This document shows positions 10,860-21,929 of a DNA stretch of 64,000 nucleotides, in pieces (within the stretch, counting starts at the first letter, position 1; every line of letters begins with the position of its first letter). The stretch is from Haematococcus lacustris. Taxonomy: Eukaryota; Chlorophyta; Chlorophyceae; Chlamydomonadales; Haematococcaceae. A program made the position numbers and the translations under genes. The stretch covers positions 4,573,919 to 4,637,918 of the forward strand of contig JASKMD010000028.1 in the NCBI GenBank assembly GCA_030144725.1, in the 5' to 3' direction. The notes below the pieces were generated by a model. That model had not been told where the DNA came from. It was given only the letters and a program-made list of their open reading frames with translations, and ran no database searches.

Positions 10860-11080
10860 ACACCCCGCAACACCTCGCTACAACCCCGCAATACACATGC
10901 ATTGACGCTCAAACACCTCGCAACACCTCGCTACACCCCCGCAAAACACATGCATTGACACCCAAACACCCCGCAACACCCCCGCAAAACACATGTATTG
11001 ACACCCAAACACCCCGCAACACCTCGCAACACCCCCGCAAAACACATGCATTGACACCCAAACACCCCGCATCACTACGA
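10860..11080 (+). repeat. CACCCAAACACCCCGCAACAC minisatellite
   Basis: Four to five irregular units of about 40-55 bp built from ACCCCGCAACACC and GCAAAACACATGCATTGAC. Inside the CACT element, non-coding. Confidence 0.85.
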
Positions 11081-11370
11081 CACACCATACAACACCAACA
11101 ATGACATCACCAACAACAACACCAACAACAACAACACCACACCACACCATGGTGACAACACAAGAACACAACGACACACCACACCACAATGACAACACAA
11201 CAACATCGCAACAAGACAAGCATATGCATTGATGCATCAACGACATGCAACACCTTTACATAAGGTGACAAGGTGAAAACAACACACAACAATAACAACA
11301 CCAACAACACAATGACACACCACACACACCACCACACACCACACAAGTGACAACACAAGGACACTACGAC

Positions 11371-11530
11371 ACACCACACCACACCACACCACACCACACC
11401 ACACCACACCACACCACACCACACCACACCACACCACACCACACCACACCACACCACACCACACCACACCACACCACACCACACCACACCACACCACACC
11501 ACACCACACCACACCACACCACACCACACC
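11371..11530 (+). repeat. (ACACC)32 pentanucleotide array
   Basis: Thirty-two perfect ACACC units, 160 bp, inside the CACT element. The flanks 11100-11370 are ACA/ACC-rich and degenerate versions of the same. Confidence 0.98.
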
Positions 11531-12330
11531 ACAATAACAACACAACAACATTGCAACAAGGGTGATGACAACGAGGATGGACGATACAAGGGTGATCCTA
11601 CAACTCTCCTTGGTGATGACCGGGTGCAAGTTCATAGCCTCATCTTTCGTGCTCCCGCTATCCTTCACCCACCACACTACCATTGACGCCCACCTACCAC
11701 ACCTACACCTATGCCATGTCGCACAACAAGCACGGGCTGACAACCACCCAAGTGCTATACCACCAAGCTATCGTCCCCTTAGGAGAGGGATGGGTAGGGT
11801 CATTGTGGTGTGGGCATGGCATGGCATGGGTGGGCTGGGTGGGCTGCTACTACGGGATCCCACTCCAAGCTGCCCGCTCCATCTTGCCCGCTCCAGATTG
11901 CTCCACCAAGGGTAGGGTAGGGAGAGGGCTACTACGCCAAGGGTAGGGTAGGGAGAGGGCTGCTACGCCAAGGGTAGGGTAGGGAGAGGGCTGCAGCGTG
12001 TGTCGTGGGGCGGGGGGTGGGAAAGGCGGGAGGTAGGTGGGGTGCCAGGCTTGGAGGTGGTGGGACAGTGGAGGGGAGGGGGAAGGGGGAAGGAGGAAGG
12101 GGGGAAGAGGAAAGGGCTGGCCGTGGGACCTGCAGTAAACAATGGGCATCTTATCGGTTAGGCTGGGCATCAGACGACCCATGTGCGAGGGCTGGCCACT
12201 CACTCTTTGCTAGCGCCACTTCTATACCTACCTGGCAGCACCTCCATGGCTGCAGCTCCTGGCTGCTCTTGCGCTCCATGCGCCTGCTTCTTGTGGTAGG
12301 GTGATGAAGGAGGTGGTTGTGGGGGAAGGA

Positions 12331-12490
12331 GGGCTGGGCTGGGCTGGGCTGGGCTGGGCTGGGCTGGGCTGGGCTGGGCTGGGCTGGGCTGGGCTGGGCT
12401 GGGCTGGGCTGGGCTGGGCTGGGCTGGGCTGGGCTGGGCTGGGCTGGGCTGGGCTGGGCTGGGCTGGGCTGGGCTGGGCTGGGCTGGGCT
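12331..12490 (+). repeat. (GGGCT)32 pentanucleotide array
   Basis: Thirty-two perfect GGGCT units, 160 bp, in the same element. The unit is read-through in all frames, which creates spurious Ala/Pro/Gly-rich frames on both strands. 12491-13078 holds nothing recognisable. Confidence 0.98.
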
Positions 12491-13078
12491 GCTGCGCCGT
12501 TGCAGCCTTGCCTGCAATCACCAAGCATACTACACATGTGATGCGCATGGTCAAGGCTGTTGTCACACTGCTGGCAAGCATGGCAAGCCTATGCTTATGC
12601 CACACACCTGTTGCTTTGAGTCATGCCATGTAGTTGTAGTTGTTGTTGTGCACTTGAAGTGTTTGACAACAAGACAAGACATGCTGAACATCCTCAATGC
12701 TCCGAGTGCTCCTCATTGCTCCGAGTGCATATCCGTACCTCAAGGTTGCACCTCCTAAGTGCTCCGAGTGCTTATCCGCTCCACCGCTCTGCGCTTCCCT
12801 TGCTGCTCCGATCCGAGTGCTTATCGCCGCGCCTCCTAGCTACGGCTTGTTCATGCTTGTTGGTCCTTCTACCTCCTAGTCGCGCCTCCTCTTTGTGACT
12901 GGTCGCGGATGGCTGCGAGGCGGAGTTTTATGGTGTCCAGGAAGGGGGGCTAGTTCGCCAAGTCGCGAGTCTAATCCTAGTTGTGAGGCTACTCGTAGCT
13001 GATCGTGGCTCCTTTGAGGATTGGCCGTAGTATGCATGCGGTTCAGCTCCATGGTACTTAAAAACAGATTCTTACTTT

Positions 13079-13945
13079 AGCGTCTGTACAGATGGAGGGT
13101 TTGCGTATCTGTACAGATGCCAGCTAGCTATCTGTGCTGATAGCGGCTTGTTATTTGTACAGATGGTGGGTTTGGGCATTTGTACAGATGCTAGCAGGCT
13201 ATCTGTACAGATAGCGGCTTGCGATCTGTACAGATGGTGGGTTTGGGCATCTGTACAGATGTATCTAGCTATCTGTACAGATAGCGGCTTGCGATCTGTA
13301 CAGATGGTGGGTTTGGGCATCTGTACAGATGTATCTAGCTATCTGTTCAGATAGCGGCTTGCGATCTGTACAGATGGTGGGTTTGGGCATCTGTACAGAT
13401 GTATCTAGCTATCTGTACAGATAGCGGCTTGCGATCTGTACAGATGGTGGGTTTGGGCATCTGTACAGATGTATCTAGCTATCTGTTCAGATAGCGGCTT
13501 GCTATCTGTACAGATGGTGGGTTTGGGCATCTGTACAGATGTATCTAGCTATCTGTACAGATAGCGGCTTGCTATCTGTACAGATGGTGGGTTTGGGCAT
13601 CTGTACAGATGTATCTAGCTATCTGTACAGATAGCGGCTTGCGATCTGTACAGATGGTGGGTTTGGGCATCTGTACAGATGTATCTAGCTATCTGTACAG
13701 ATAGCGGCTTGCGATCTGTACAGATGGTGGGTTTGGGCATCTGCACAGATATATTAAGGTGCGTCTGTACAGATAAGTGTATCTGTACAGATGGTGGGTT
13801 TGCTATCTGTACAGATGACTAAAGGCAAGCATCTGTACAGATGCAAGGAAGGAATCTGTACAGATGCCACATATCCTTGGGGCCATCGACATGCATCTGT
13901 ACAGATGGCGGGCCCATTAGACGGGCATCTGTACAGATTCCCAAA
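13079..13945. repeat. ATCTGTACAGAT array, right, with 60-bp higher-order unit
   Basis: Roughly thirty palindromic cores. From 13195 to 13740 they are organised in an almost identical 60-bp unit (three cores each: GATGGTGGGTTTGGGC, GATGTATCTAGCT and GATAGCGGCTTGCG spacers) repeated about nine times, so this array was amplified as a higher-order repeat. Confidence 0.95.
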
Positions 13946-14117
13946 AAGGGGGGGGTACCTCGCGCGCGGATCGATGTATCTTCGCAACCGCTGCGAGTTA
14001 GGACTTCATTCAAGAGCGAGGTCCCCCTTAAACTCAACGCTCTATCGTTCTATCGGAGCAGAAAGTCCTTCCGATGCAAAAAAGGCCCCCGCGTCGGCCT
14101 TATTTATCGTGAGTGAG

Positions 14118-15655
14118 GGGCAGAAGGAGGAGGGGGCCGTGGAGGACGTCCACCACCCTGGCTGCTGTGGCGACTTCCACGGTGCCCACTGCTGCTGCTG
14201 CTACTGACATCCCAGTAGGGGCCACGAGGGGCCGCAGGAGGATATCCTCCAGCAGGAGCGGTGAAGCCTCGAATACGGTCCATCTGCTTACGGGGCACGA
14301 AGGCAGCCACAGGTGCAGGTGGACGACGGCCCACTTGGTTAGTGGCCACTGCAAACAATACCTTCTGTGCATTCACAGCAGCCTGAAGTGCATCATTCAG
14401 GGTAGGCTCAGTCATAAGTGCAAGATCATGCACCACACGAGACTGCAAGTCAGGGGTAAGGCCCCTGATGAAGGTGGCCACAAGCATGGATGGCGCCATG
14501 CACGTGGCACCAGCTACTGTCAGAGTATTTCTGAACTCGGTGATGTAGGCATTCAGGGTAGAACCTGCTGACATGCGCAAGGCACCAGGAACTAACAGCC
14601 TCCTGCGGTGCATGTCTGATTCATTACGCAGATCATCACCAGCCATCTCCTTGAAAGAAGTGCGCAGGTATGCCCATGTTGGCCTAGTGCCATGAGCAAG
14701 GATGTGGGCATTCCTGGTAGCAGGGTACCACACCTCACGTGCTTTGCCAGACAGGAAATTAGGCAGTGCATCAGCAGGATCGATACGCAGATATGCACAG
14801 TGGACTTCTAGGTCCTCACAGAAGATCTCTGCTACACGAGATGTGGCAAGACACTGGTCCGTCCATTTATCAGGACCTGGGACTTTTATCCTGGGCAGGG
14901 GAGCTGGCACAGTGACAGGCGCAGCAACCTGAAACAGGGATAATTGTCCTGCGGGTGCTGCAAGCGGCGCAGTAGGTGCGACAGGAGTAGCGGTGCCCGA
15001 CAAAGCAGGTGCAGCAGGTGCGACCAGAGCAGGCTGACTGCGAGTATTGGTTGCGGATTGCAGCTATGGCTGGTTCACCACCCACCACCGCGTTCTGCAG
15101 ATTTTGCAGGCGCTCCATCTCAGCGAGTTCGGCCCGAATCCTGACAGCCTCGTTCTGGGACGCTTGCAGGTTCGCAGTGGCTCCCACCAGCTGCTGTCGC
15201 AGCCTCTGGATCTCATCGGCCTGTGCAGCTGCTGCAGAGGTGCCAGTCTCAGGCAAGATCGGGGCAGCTGTCAGGGCTCCTGCATACGACAGCGGTCCAC
15301 CTCCAGGAGCCACCGAGGTCGGAGGCGCAGTGGTAGCTGGAGGCTGAGCGGAGGTCATGGCGTTGAGAGTCTGCAGCACGTTCTTCAGTAGATCCATCGC
15401 CTGAGCGGGGGGTAGTCCAGTAACTCTCTCGATTTCCGCGAAGGCGGGGCTTGTGACAGGCACAGGAAGAACGGGGGCAGTAATAGTTACCACCGTGCCA
15501 GTAGTTGGCACCCCTGTCGCAGCAGGGACTCCTGCTGGAGCACCAGTAGCGGCGTTCGGGGTCGATGGGGGCGGGGAGCCAGGAGTTTGGCCCCCAGGAG
15601 CAGAACGCTCCGGTCGTTTGTCTCCTCCAGGAGGAGGCTCCTTGTTGGCAGTCAT
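14118..15655 (-). pseudogene. Gypsy-1 gag, N-terminal and capsid part
   Basis: Starts with ATG at 15655 (MTANKEPPPGG), followed by a Pro/Ala/Thr-rich region, a predicted coiled coil around EIQRLRQQLVGATANLQASQ, then a capsid-like domain in the frame from about 15040 to 14118 (LPNFLSGKAREVW, WAYLRTSFKEMAGDD, LNAYITEFRNTL, ATFIRGLTPDLQ), typical of Ty3/gypsy Gag. One frameshift near 15040 joins the two frames. The remaining zinc-knuckle end is at 10099-10368 beyond the CACT insertion. Confidence 0.88.
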
Positions 15656-15746
15656 TTGCTCAGAGGGAAAGTGGCGTTAGTACAACGTCGGTCGGAAACC
15701 AAAATGTAGCGTGCTAAGAGCAGCGCCGATAACCGATAACCACCTC

Positions 15747-15911
15747 TTTCCCACAGCGTGACACGGCCAGGGTTTAGAACGTTTCCCCCGAGGAGTCGAA
15801 CCTCTGAAGCAGGTGTGCACGAAGGCCCACCTGCCCCTTTCGCCCACCATGTCACACTGCAGTACAGAAGTACCGTGAGGCGAGCTAGGCTTCGAGGAGC
15901 CGTTCGTTACA
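15747..15911 (-). repeat. Gypsy-1 5' LTR (165 bp)
   Basis: Copy of the 3' LTR at 5163-5327, starting TGTAACGAACGG on the minus strand. The sequence just inside (GAGGTGGTTATCGG) should hold the primer-binding site, but I could not match it to a tRNA. Its outer flank is the right half of the MITE also seen at 1247-1396. Confidence 0.9.
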
Positions 15912-15968
15912 GAGGACGAGTCCATTAGATTCTGATGATGTGGCTTATACCGCTTAAGCCGTCAGCCG

Positions 15969-18900
15969 TTAGGCTGCTAGGCCGCCCTCCCCCTCTAGGG
16001 GTTCGGGACTTTCTGCAACGCACTTCAAAGCAAGGTGCACAAACAAAGGTGCACATGGGCTCAACATGAAATCATGCAAATTCTCATTATTGTTCTGTAA
16101 AGTCATGGCAAACTCCGGCTGCTCCCTGATGGGACTCGTGGCAGTGCACTCAAAGATGAAATGCATGGCGTCATCCACTACCCCCTCTGTGCATCTAGTG
16201 CATGTGCGATCAATGAAAGTTACCCCCTCAAACCGAGCCTTCTCCACCCCCAGACCTAACCTGTTGCCTAACCTGAACCTAGTCAAGCTCGTGCGAACTT
16301 CTGTAGATAGTTGTCTGTTAAGCAGGTGTGGTGCCATGTGATTGATGCCAATGCCGTCCCCATGCTTGAACCATGCAGCATACGAACATCTCTCCCGATG
16401 CACCGTCTCAGGCAGTCTAGGGTCTCCCTCAAACCCAACCCAACGCCTCCCCCACCTCTCGAGCCACTTCACTTCCATGGCCTTGGTGCCTAGGACCATG
16501 TCCGGGCTCAAGGTGAACGCACCCCCCATCAGCTCTCTGGCGGCAAGCTGGAACTGAGCACTCCAGCTGGCCTGGCAAACCCTGCCTAACTCCACATCTG
16601 CCTTGATGACCCTCATTAGCAGGTCACTGTGGGATAGTTTGGCAGTGTTCCAGAACTTGCATGCAACCCTAAGCCAGTAAAGCTCGAGGGGCAGCTGCCC
16701 CAACTCATGCGGCACCATCAGGCCTGACACCGAGCCACGTACCCTGGCAGCAAACCTGAGAAAGCTGAGCATGCGTGTTTGCACTGGGTTGGAGAGTTGC
16801 ACACCGTGCCCAAGGAATGCAGTGCCCCTTACCTGGCTGCCATACAGCCCTAAGGGGAGCACAAACGCTCTAATGAGGTGACACAGGGCATATGGATCAT
16901 GCAGGACCCCATACTCTCTGGCACGCTTGCACGCCTGGCGCATGGCGAAGAACATGCCAGCCCTCATATGAGTGGCAGCAAAAGCAGGGGTGGCGCTAGG
17001 GTTGAAGTGCATGCCTAAGTACTTGAACTCTCTCACCACAGGCAGGATCTCACCAAGGTGCTGCAGTTTGTGAGTTGCCATTGAAGACCATCACCTTTGA
17101 CTTGCCCACATTGACTGTAAGGTGTTTCCTGTCTGCAAAGCCTTGAAGCTGGCAGACCAGCCGCTGCAGCCCGTGGGGCGAGGTGCTCACCAGGGTCAGG
17201 TCATCAGCATACATGAAGTGGGTGACAGGTGTGCCTTGCACCCTCACAGCATCAACAGGACCCAGGAACTCCTTACTAATGTCGTGAACATAGAGAGCAA
17301 ACAAGAGTGGGCTGATGGGGCAGCCTTGCTTGACACCTTGGTCCGGAGTCACTGGGGGGGTGGGGTGGGGGCCATCTATCAGCACATAGCTATCATCCCT
17401 ATACAGACCCTCCAGGCAAGCAAGCAAGGGCTGTGGCAGCTTGACCCCAACCCGTAAGTGCTCCCACAATTGTTGTCGAGGTATGTGGTCATAGGCCTGT
17501 TTGAAGTCAATGAAGGCAGTGTAAAGCTTGCGGTGCTTGGCATCTGCGCTAGCCTTCTGAGCGTGGACAAGATGGCGCAGAATGAACATGGGTTGCATGG
17601 TGCTGCGTCCCGGGATGAACCCAAACTGCTCAGCTGGCAGCACTTTATGTGTCATGCACCAGGCAGTCAGCACGTGCCGCAAGACGTTAGCATACAGGCG
17701 GTACAACACAGTACTCACAGCAAGCATTCTGTACTTGTTGGGGTCTGTGGGGTCTGTGTCCTTGAAGAGGGGGCTGATCCTAGCTACCTTCCAAGCCTTC
17801 CAAGCCTTCCAAACCTTCCAAGCCTTCCAATCATGCTGTGAAACCATGTGGCAAGCAGAGGGAGCAACAAGTATGTGGTAACACCCTCCTCAACTGTGCG
17901 GGCGTGCTTGATGAAGGGGGCTGGGACCCCATCCAGGCCAGGTGCTGTGTCATTGTTGAGTTCACAAAGTTGTGCTTGAACAATGGATGTGATGTTGTCA
18001 AAATGGGGCAGCTCATAGGTAGGTGCATGTGTTGTGACAGGGGCAGGGGCAAGGACAGAGTGAAGTCTGCCTCTCCCAAGAGGGACGGCTTGCAAATGGG
18101 CAGGCACAACTTGCCTGGTCCAAGCTGGCTCAGGGATCACATCAGGTGCTTCATGTGCCGCAATGGTGGTTGTGAAGTAGGCCTGCAGATGCTGATGCCA
18201 CTTGTCAATGGGAACCATGGACTGTTGGCGTGCGTGCTTGACTCGGAGCATCTTGAGTCCATCCCCAGGGTTGTGCTTGAGCATGTCTAGAAGCTTGGCA
18301 GCTCTGTGCTTGGACCACGCAGGTTAGCTCTCGCAACCAGCCTCCTATAGGCATGCTTTCTAGCCCTGTAAAGGTGCAAGGCCTCCCCGCTACGCAGAGC
18401 CTGCCAGAGTGCGGCTTTAGCCTCCTTGCATGACCGGTCAAACCAGGCAGGCTTAACTGTGGTGTGCTTGTCAACGCGTGCCAACGGGCAAAGTCTTGGC
18501 TTGAGCATCCCCGCACTGCCCGCAGCCCGTGATATGATGCCATGCACAAAGCGGTTGATGGAGTCAGGGTGTGTGCCTTGCTCAACAGCCTGCTGGACAG
18601 CCATGACCTCCTCTTCCATGGCAATAAGGGCACCCACATACCGTGCAGCCTGATCTGGCTTCCATCGGGCCAGTGTGGCAGTCAGCATTGCAGGTGTGAA
18701 TGGGCGTAGTGGCTTGTGCTGGTGCCTTGAAAGACAGGGTAATGGGGGAGTGGTCAAACTAATGACAAGCGTCGGGTAAGGAAGATGTGTGGCTCAAAGA
18801 GTAAACCGACTCAGACATGATGATGTGCTCCGTGCGGGTGCTAGCTCTACAGGTGCGCTGCCCCATGTCCCCATGTCCCCTGCCGGTAGTGGCAACAAGG

Positions 18901-19434
18901 CCTGTAGCTGACAGCACGTCAATCAACTCCCTGCCCTCCGGATGCAGCATGGACCAGCCATGGAGGTCACTTATCTCGCTTAGCTTGCCTAAATGAGAGT
19001 TCAGGTCACCCATCAGGAGGACATGTGGTGTGTGTGATGTAGCCTCCTGGAGCTCTAGCAGCAAGTGGTTGAAGTGCTCAGAGACATTGTGAGCGGGGGG
19101 TATGTAGCCCACACCCAGCAACACATCGCCCTCAAGTCCACACACACACCCTGCCAGCCTGACCCAAAGCAGCTGCATGGCACTACTGGTGCGCCATAGC
19201 CTAGCGTGCCTGGCTAGCTCCTTGCGCAGCAGAAGGTCCACCCCCTGACCCGGCACCCCCTGACGTGAAACAGTAGTGTGAAAGGCACTATGGGTAGGCG
19301 CATGCTGCATGAACTCCGCTATCCTATTGCTGCGTGTCTCGCACAGAGCGATGACATCATGCTCGGCCACCAGCCTCCTAATAGCTGTGAACTTGACTGA
19401 GGTGGTGTCATGCTTGAGGCCATTGACACGCTAA
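15969..19434 (-). pseudogene. LINE ORF2: AP endonuclease, reverse transcriptase, C-terminal zinc motif
   Basis: In order on the minus strand: endonuclease/exonuclease/phosphatase domain from about 19434 (VNGLKHD, IALCETRSN, VLLMGDLNSHLG), linker (18757-18287), RT N-terminal part (18284 down, NNDTAPGLDGVPAPFIKHA), RT core 17800-17050 (ARISPLFKDTDPTDPNKYR, FGFIPGRSTMQ, FIDFKQAYDHIPR, QGCPISPLLFALYV, catalytic FMYADDLTL), thumb and C-terminal region with a CTRC-x-HFIFEC cysteine/histidine motif (17081-15969). Domain order fits L1-like or RandI-like algal LINEs. At least four frameshifts separate the pieces and a five-unit CCTTCCAAG repeat (17785-17830) interrupts the RT, so it is inactive. Confidence 0.88.
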
Positions 19435-19627
19435 CCTGAGCTCTCGAGGGGCGAGTCCCTAGCCCCGACCCTCTCCCACGCCCTGAGCCCCCACCGCCCT
19501 GAGCTTACCCGTAGGAGTCTCCCCAGACGCACCTAACCCCGCTTGATGCCTTGTGCGGTGGTTCCCCAAAGGGGGAGAGAGTGGGCGGCTCTTGGTTGGG
19601 AGCCTGGGGCCGAGTGGCCGCCACCCC

Positions 19628-19800
19628 CTAGGGGGAAGGGCGGGGGGGGGGGGCAGATGGCTGAGGACTGCTGCTGTTGCTGCTGCGTTGCGCTGTGTCT
19701 GGTTGGGCAGGGTGGGGCGACCTGGTGCCACAGTCTTGGCTGTTGTCTGGCTGGGGCCCTGTCTTCCCCGGAGCCTTGCCGGCTGGTGCCTGGTTAGGCC

Positions 19801-19831
<31 letters not shown>

Positions 19832-20836
19832 ACTGCGCTGCACCTGGTCAGGCGAGGCGGGGCGGCTGCCCGGCGCAGCTGTCTTGCCCGGAGCCTGACC
19901 GGCTCGTGCCCGGTTAGGCCCCCCTGCTGCTGCTGCACTGCGCTGCGCCCGGTTAGGGGGGGGGGGGTTATGATCTGCAGGCTGGTTGTCCTCTTCCATT
20001 GCTGCGGCAGCTGCTGCCGCACCCTGCTTCTGCTGTTGATGCTGCTGCTGCTGTTGACGGGTGGCGAGGGACCTTGGTAGGAGAAAAGCTGCAGGCTGGT
20101 CCGCAGCCGCATACTCACAGGCTACCTCAATGCTGCACTCATCCATGCTCTTCAGGTCTGGCTTGCTGGGGTTGCTGAGGTGGACAAACAGGGGGTAGGT
20201 AATCTGCTTCCCCATCCAGGTGGTGATGATGGCTGTACGTGACTTGTTGCATTCAAAGCGCATGCCATGCACAGGGGACCGCACACTGCTCTTATCCACA
20301 ACTGCCTGCAGCTGCCGGCGAGCTGGCCACACGACCCGCTGGAGCGGACCCTTTCCCAGGTCTGCTGGGAGTGCGGCCTGCTGGGCAGCAGCCAGAACGC
20401 TGAGGGCTGAGGCATGGGAGCCGACACTGACCTTAGCGATGGTCGGGCTAGAGTGCATCACCCGGGCATCAGTGACGCCGACGCTGGTGCACAGAGCCTT
20501 GATGGCTGCCTCACCAGGGCGGGGGGCAAAGAAGACCACCACCCCCGCATTGCTGCGCTGCTCTGTTGCTAGCTGGATGTTGAAGGCCATTGCTGCCAGC
20601 TGCTGCCATCTCTGCACGCACCTCCCTCGTTTCTCCCTCTAGCTCAATGTGCCCCACACTGAGTTTGGCTACGTCGTATTGGACATTCTGCAACTCGCTC
20701 TTTTAAATTGTCTCGATGGTTTGATTGATGGAGGTCAGTTGCGGCATGACTATCTGCTGCAGCGTCTGTGTCAGTGTTTGCGCTAGTACCTCCTGGAGCC
20801 GGGCCTCAGTTATTGGTGAGGCCCCAGCCGCAGTTG

Positions 20837-20874
<38 letters not shown>

Positions 20875-21149
20875 TGTTGCTGCTGCTGCTGCCGCTGATG
20901 CTGCTCCCGCTGCTCGCTGAGAAAACGCTCTGTGAGCTGCTCGGATAGGGCAATGCGAGCTGCCTCCTCTAGAGTGAATTGGTCGGCACCCCGGGCTGCT
21001 GTTGCCGCTGACTGCTCTGTAGGGGGGTGAGACCGAGGCCTGGTCAGTGGGAAAGAGGCGAGGGCAGCAAAGGAGTTGCTGAGGGGGGTAGGTTTGGCCA
21101 TGTCGGGCGCGGGACAGGACAGCACAGGAATCTGCTGGCGGCGCCGCAA
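19628..21149 (-). pseudogene. LINE ORF1: coiled-coil RNA-binding protein
   Basis: N-terminal part 21149-20703 (FTLEEAARIALSEQL, polyglutamine, LQEVLAQTLTQTLQQIVMPQLTSINQTIETI) is a likely coiled coil. After a TAA at about 20703 the same frame continues with LQNVQYDVAKLSVGHIELEGE. After a frameshift the second part (20617-19628) contains GVVVFFAPRPGEAAIKAL and SVGSHASALSVLAAAQQ, which could be an RRM-like fold, then Gln/Ala/Pro-rich repeats. This layout, coiled coil before an RNA-binding fold, matches ORF1 of L1-like elements. Assignment depends on position upstream of ORF2. Confidence 0.65.
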
Positions 21150-21578
21150 ATGGCGCGTGTTAGCTGGGGGTGGCGCTCTCGCCGGAATAGCTGGGAGGGG
21201 CTTGCGGCTTGCGGCTTGTGGCTTACGGCTTACGGCTTGCGGCTTGCACGACTTGCACGGCTAGCGGCTAGTGGCTTACGGCTTCCAGATTGTATGTCAC
21301 AAACTGATAGGGGAGGTTTGGCAATTTCCATTAGATTCGCGTATTGTGCGAGGTAGAGGCGATTAGGTCACCCCTCCCATTGAACCACCAACCCCCCTTA
21401 CGGTAAGGGACAACGGCTTTTCCGGACTCATTTCTGCACGGATTTACACGCGGATTGAAGCGTCGGAAAGCGGCTGCGCTCAGCCACACGCTGAGGTGGT
21501 CGGGCATGTTGCCGGGTATGCGACCCTACCGAGCCTGCGGACTTGATGTACGCTGACCCAGTATCTGTGAGTTCCTGA

Positions 21579-21914
21579 TGTTGTGAATCATGCCCCGGTG
21601 CAGATCTAATCTTGCACCGGTGATAGGTCCAGCTGTCCAGCTTCTGAGTGACTCCGAGTGACAGTTGGTATTTAGCGTGGTGACAGGCATTCGTAGGCAC
21701 CCTCGTCTGGTGTCTCGTCTGTCCCACGCTCTTCTACAGGTATGAGAGCCTGTCTCTGTGCCATGATCTAGGCTCTCGCTGTAATAACCCTCGTCTGGTG
21801 TCTCGTCTGTCCCACGCTCTTCTACAGGTATGAGAGCCTGTCTCTGTGCCATGATCTAGGCTCTCGCTGTAATAACCCTCGTCTGGTGTCTCGTATGTCC
21901 CACGCTCTTCTACA
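21579..21914 (+). repeat. Copia 5' LTR (336 bp, extra 88-bp unit)
   Basis: Starts TGTTGTGAATC and ends CTCTTCTACA. Internal 88-bp units start at 21703 and 21791 (TCGTCTGGTGTCTCGT), followed by a partial third; the 3' LTR has one unit fewer, which accounts exactly for the length difference. Confidence 0.95.
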
Positions 21915-21929
21915 GGGTTATGGGCCCAC
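21915..21929 (+). other. Copia primer-binding site for half initiator tRNA-Met
   Basis: GGGTTATGGGCCCAC stands directly against the 5' LTR. Its reverse complement GTGGGCCCATAACCC is the anticodon stem-loop sequence of plant initiator tRNA-Met, not the tRNA 3' end. Drosophila copia is known to prime from a cleaved half of this tRNA, so the same mechanism is inferred here. Confidence 0.75.

Larger units (their letters stand above)
10371..14115. mobile_element. CACT-ended non-autonomous element with palindromic subterminal arrays
   Basis: 3745 bp with 18-bp terminal inverted repeats CACTCACGATAAAYAAGG (one mismatch) at 10371-10388 and 14098-14115 and a 2-bp TSD AG at 10369-10370 and 14116-14117. 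Both subterminal regions (10520-10850, 13079-13945) are arrays of units containing the perfect palindrome ATCTGTACAGAT. The interior holds only satellites and no credible gene. CACT termini, short TSD and abundant subterminal repeats are hallmarks of CACTA/EnSpm elements, where the transposon-encoded DNA-binding protein recognises subterminal repeats; calling it a non-autonomous CACTA-like element is inference from these. The insertion splits the gypsy-1 gag gene. Confidence 0.85.
5163..15911 (-). mobile_element. Gypsy-1: Ty3/gypsy chromovirus, interrupted by three insertions
   Basis: Full-length LTR retrotransposon read on the minus strand: 5' LTR 15747-15911, gag 15655 downward, protease-RT-RNaseH-integrase-chromodomain, polypurine tract 5328-5343, 3' LTR 5163-5327. 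It carries three later insertions: SINE-like 5451-6051, MITE 6749-7096 and CACT element 10371-14115. Coding damage not caused by the insertions is small: a frameshift near 15040 in gag and a TAG in place of a probable CAG near 6490. The two 165-bp LTRs differ at only about four positions, so the element is young. A TSD cannot be shown because the left flank was replaced by the CACT terminus at 5162. Confidence 0.93.
15933..21326 (-). mobile_element. LINE (non-LTR retrotransposon) with 12-bp TSD
   Basis: Flanked by perfect 12-bp repeats TCCATTAGATTC at 15921-15932 and 21327-21338. On the minus strand it has ORF1 (coiled coil, Gln tract), ORF2 with AP-type endonuclease and RT, and a 3' end ACATCATCA at the target instead of poly(A). 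It inserted into a copy of the MITE whose right end continues at 21339-21366. The 5' end contains imperfect GGCTTGC/GGCTTAC repeats (21195-21290). The element is decayed by several frameshifts. Confidence 0.9.

Noticed and set aside
10520..13945. CRISPR-like array (palindromic repeats at regular spacing)
   Set aside because: Spacers are themselves repeated, lengths vary, no cas genes are present and the context is a eukaryotic transposon with terminal inverted repeats.
5161..15916. Gypsy-1 LTR ending in CA with GAG as TSD
   Set aside because: The CA at 5161-5162 belongs equally well to the CACTCAC terminus and the 5' LTR lacks it, so neither the LTR end nor a TSD can be proven.
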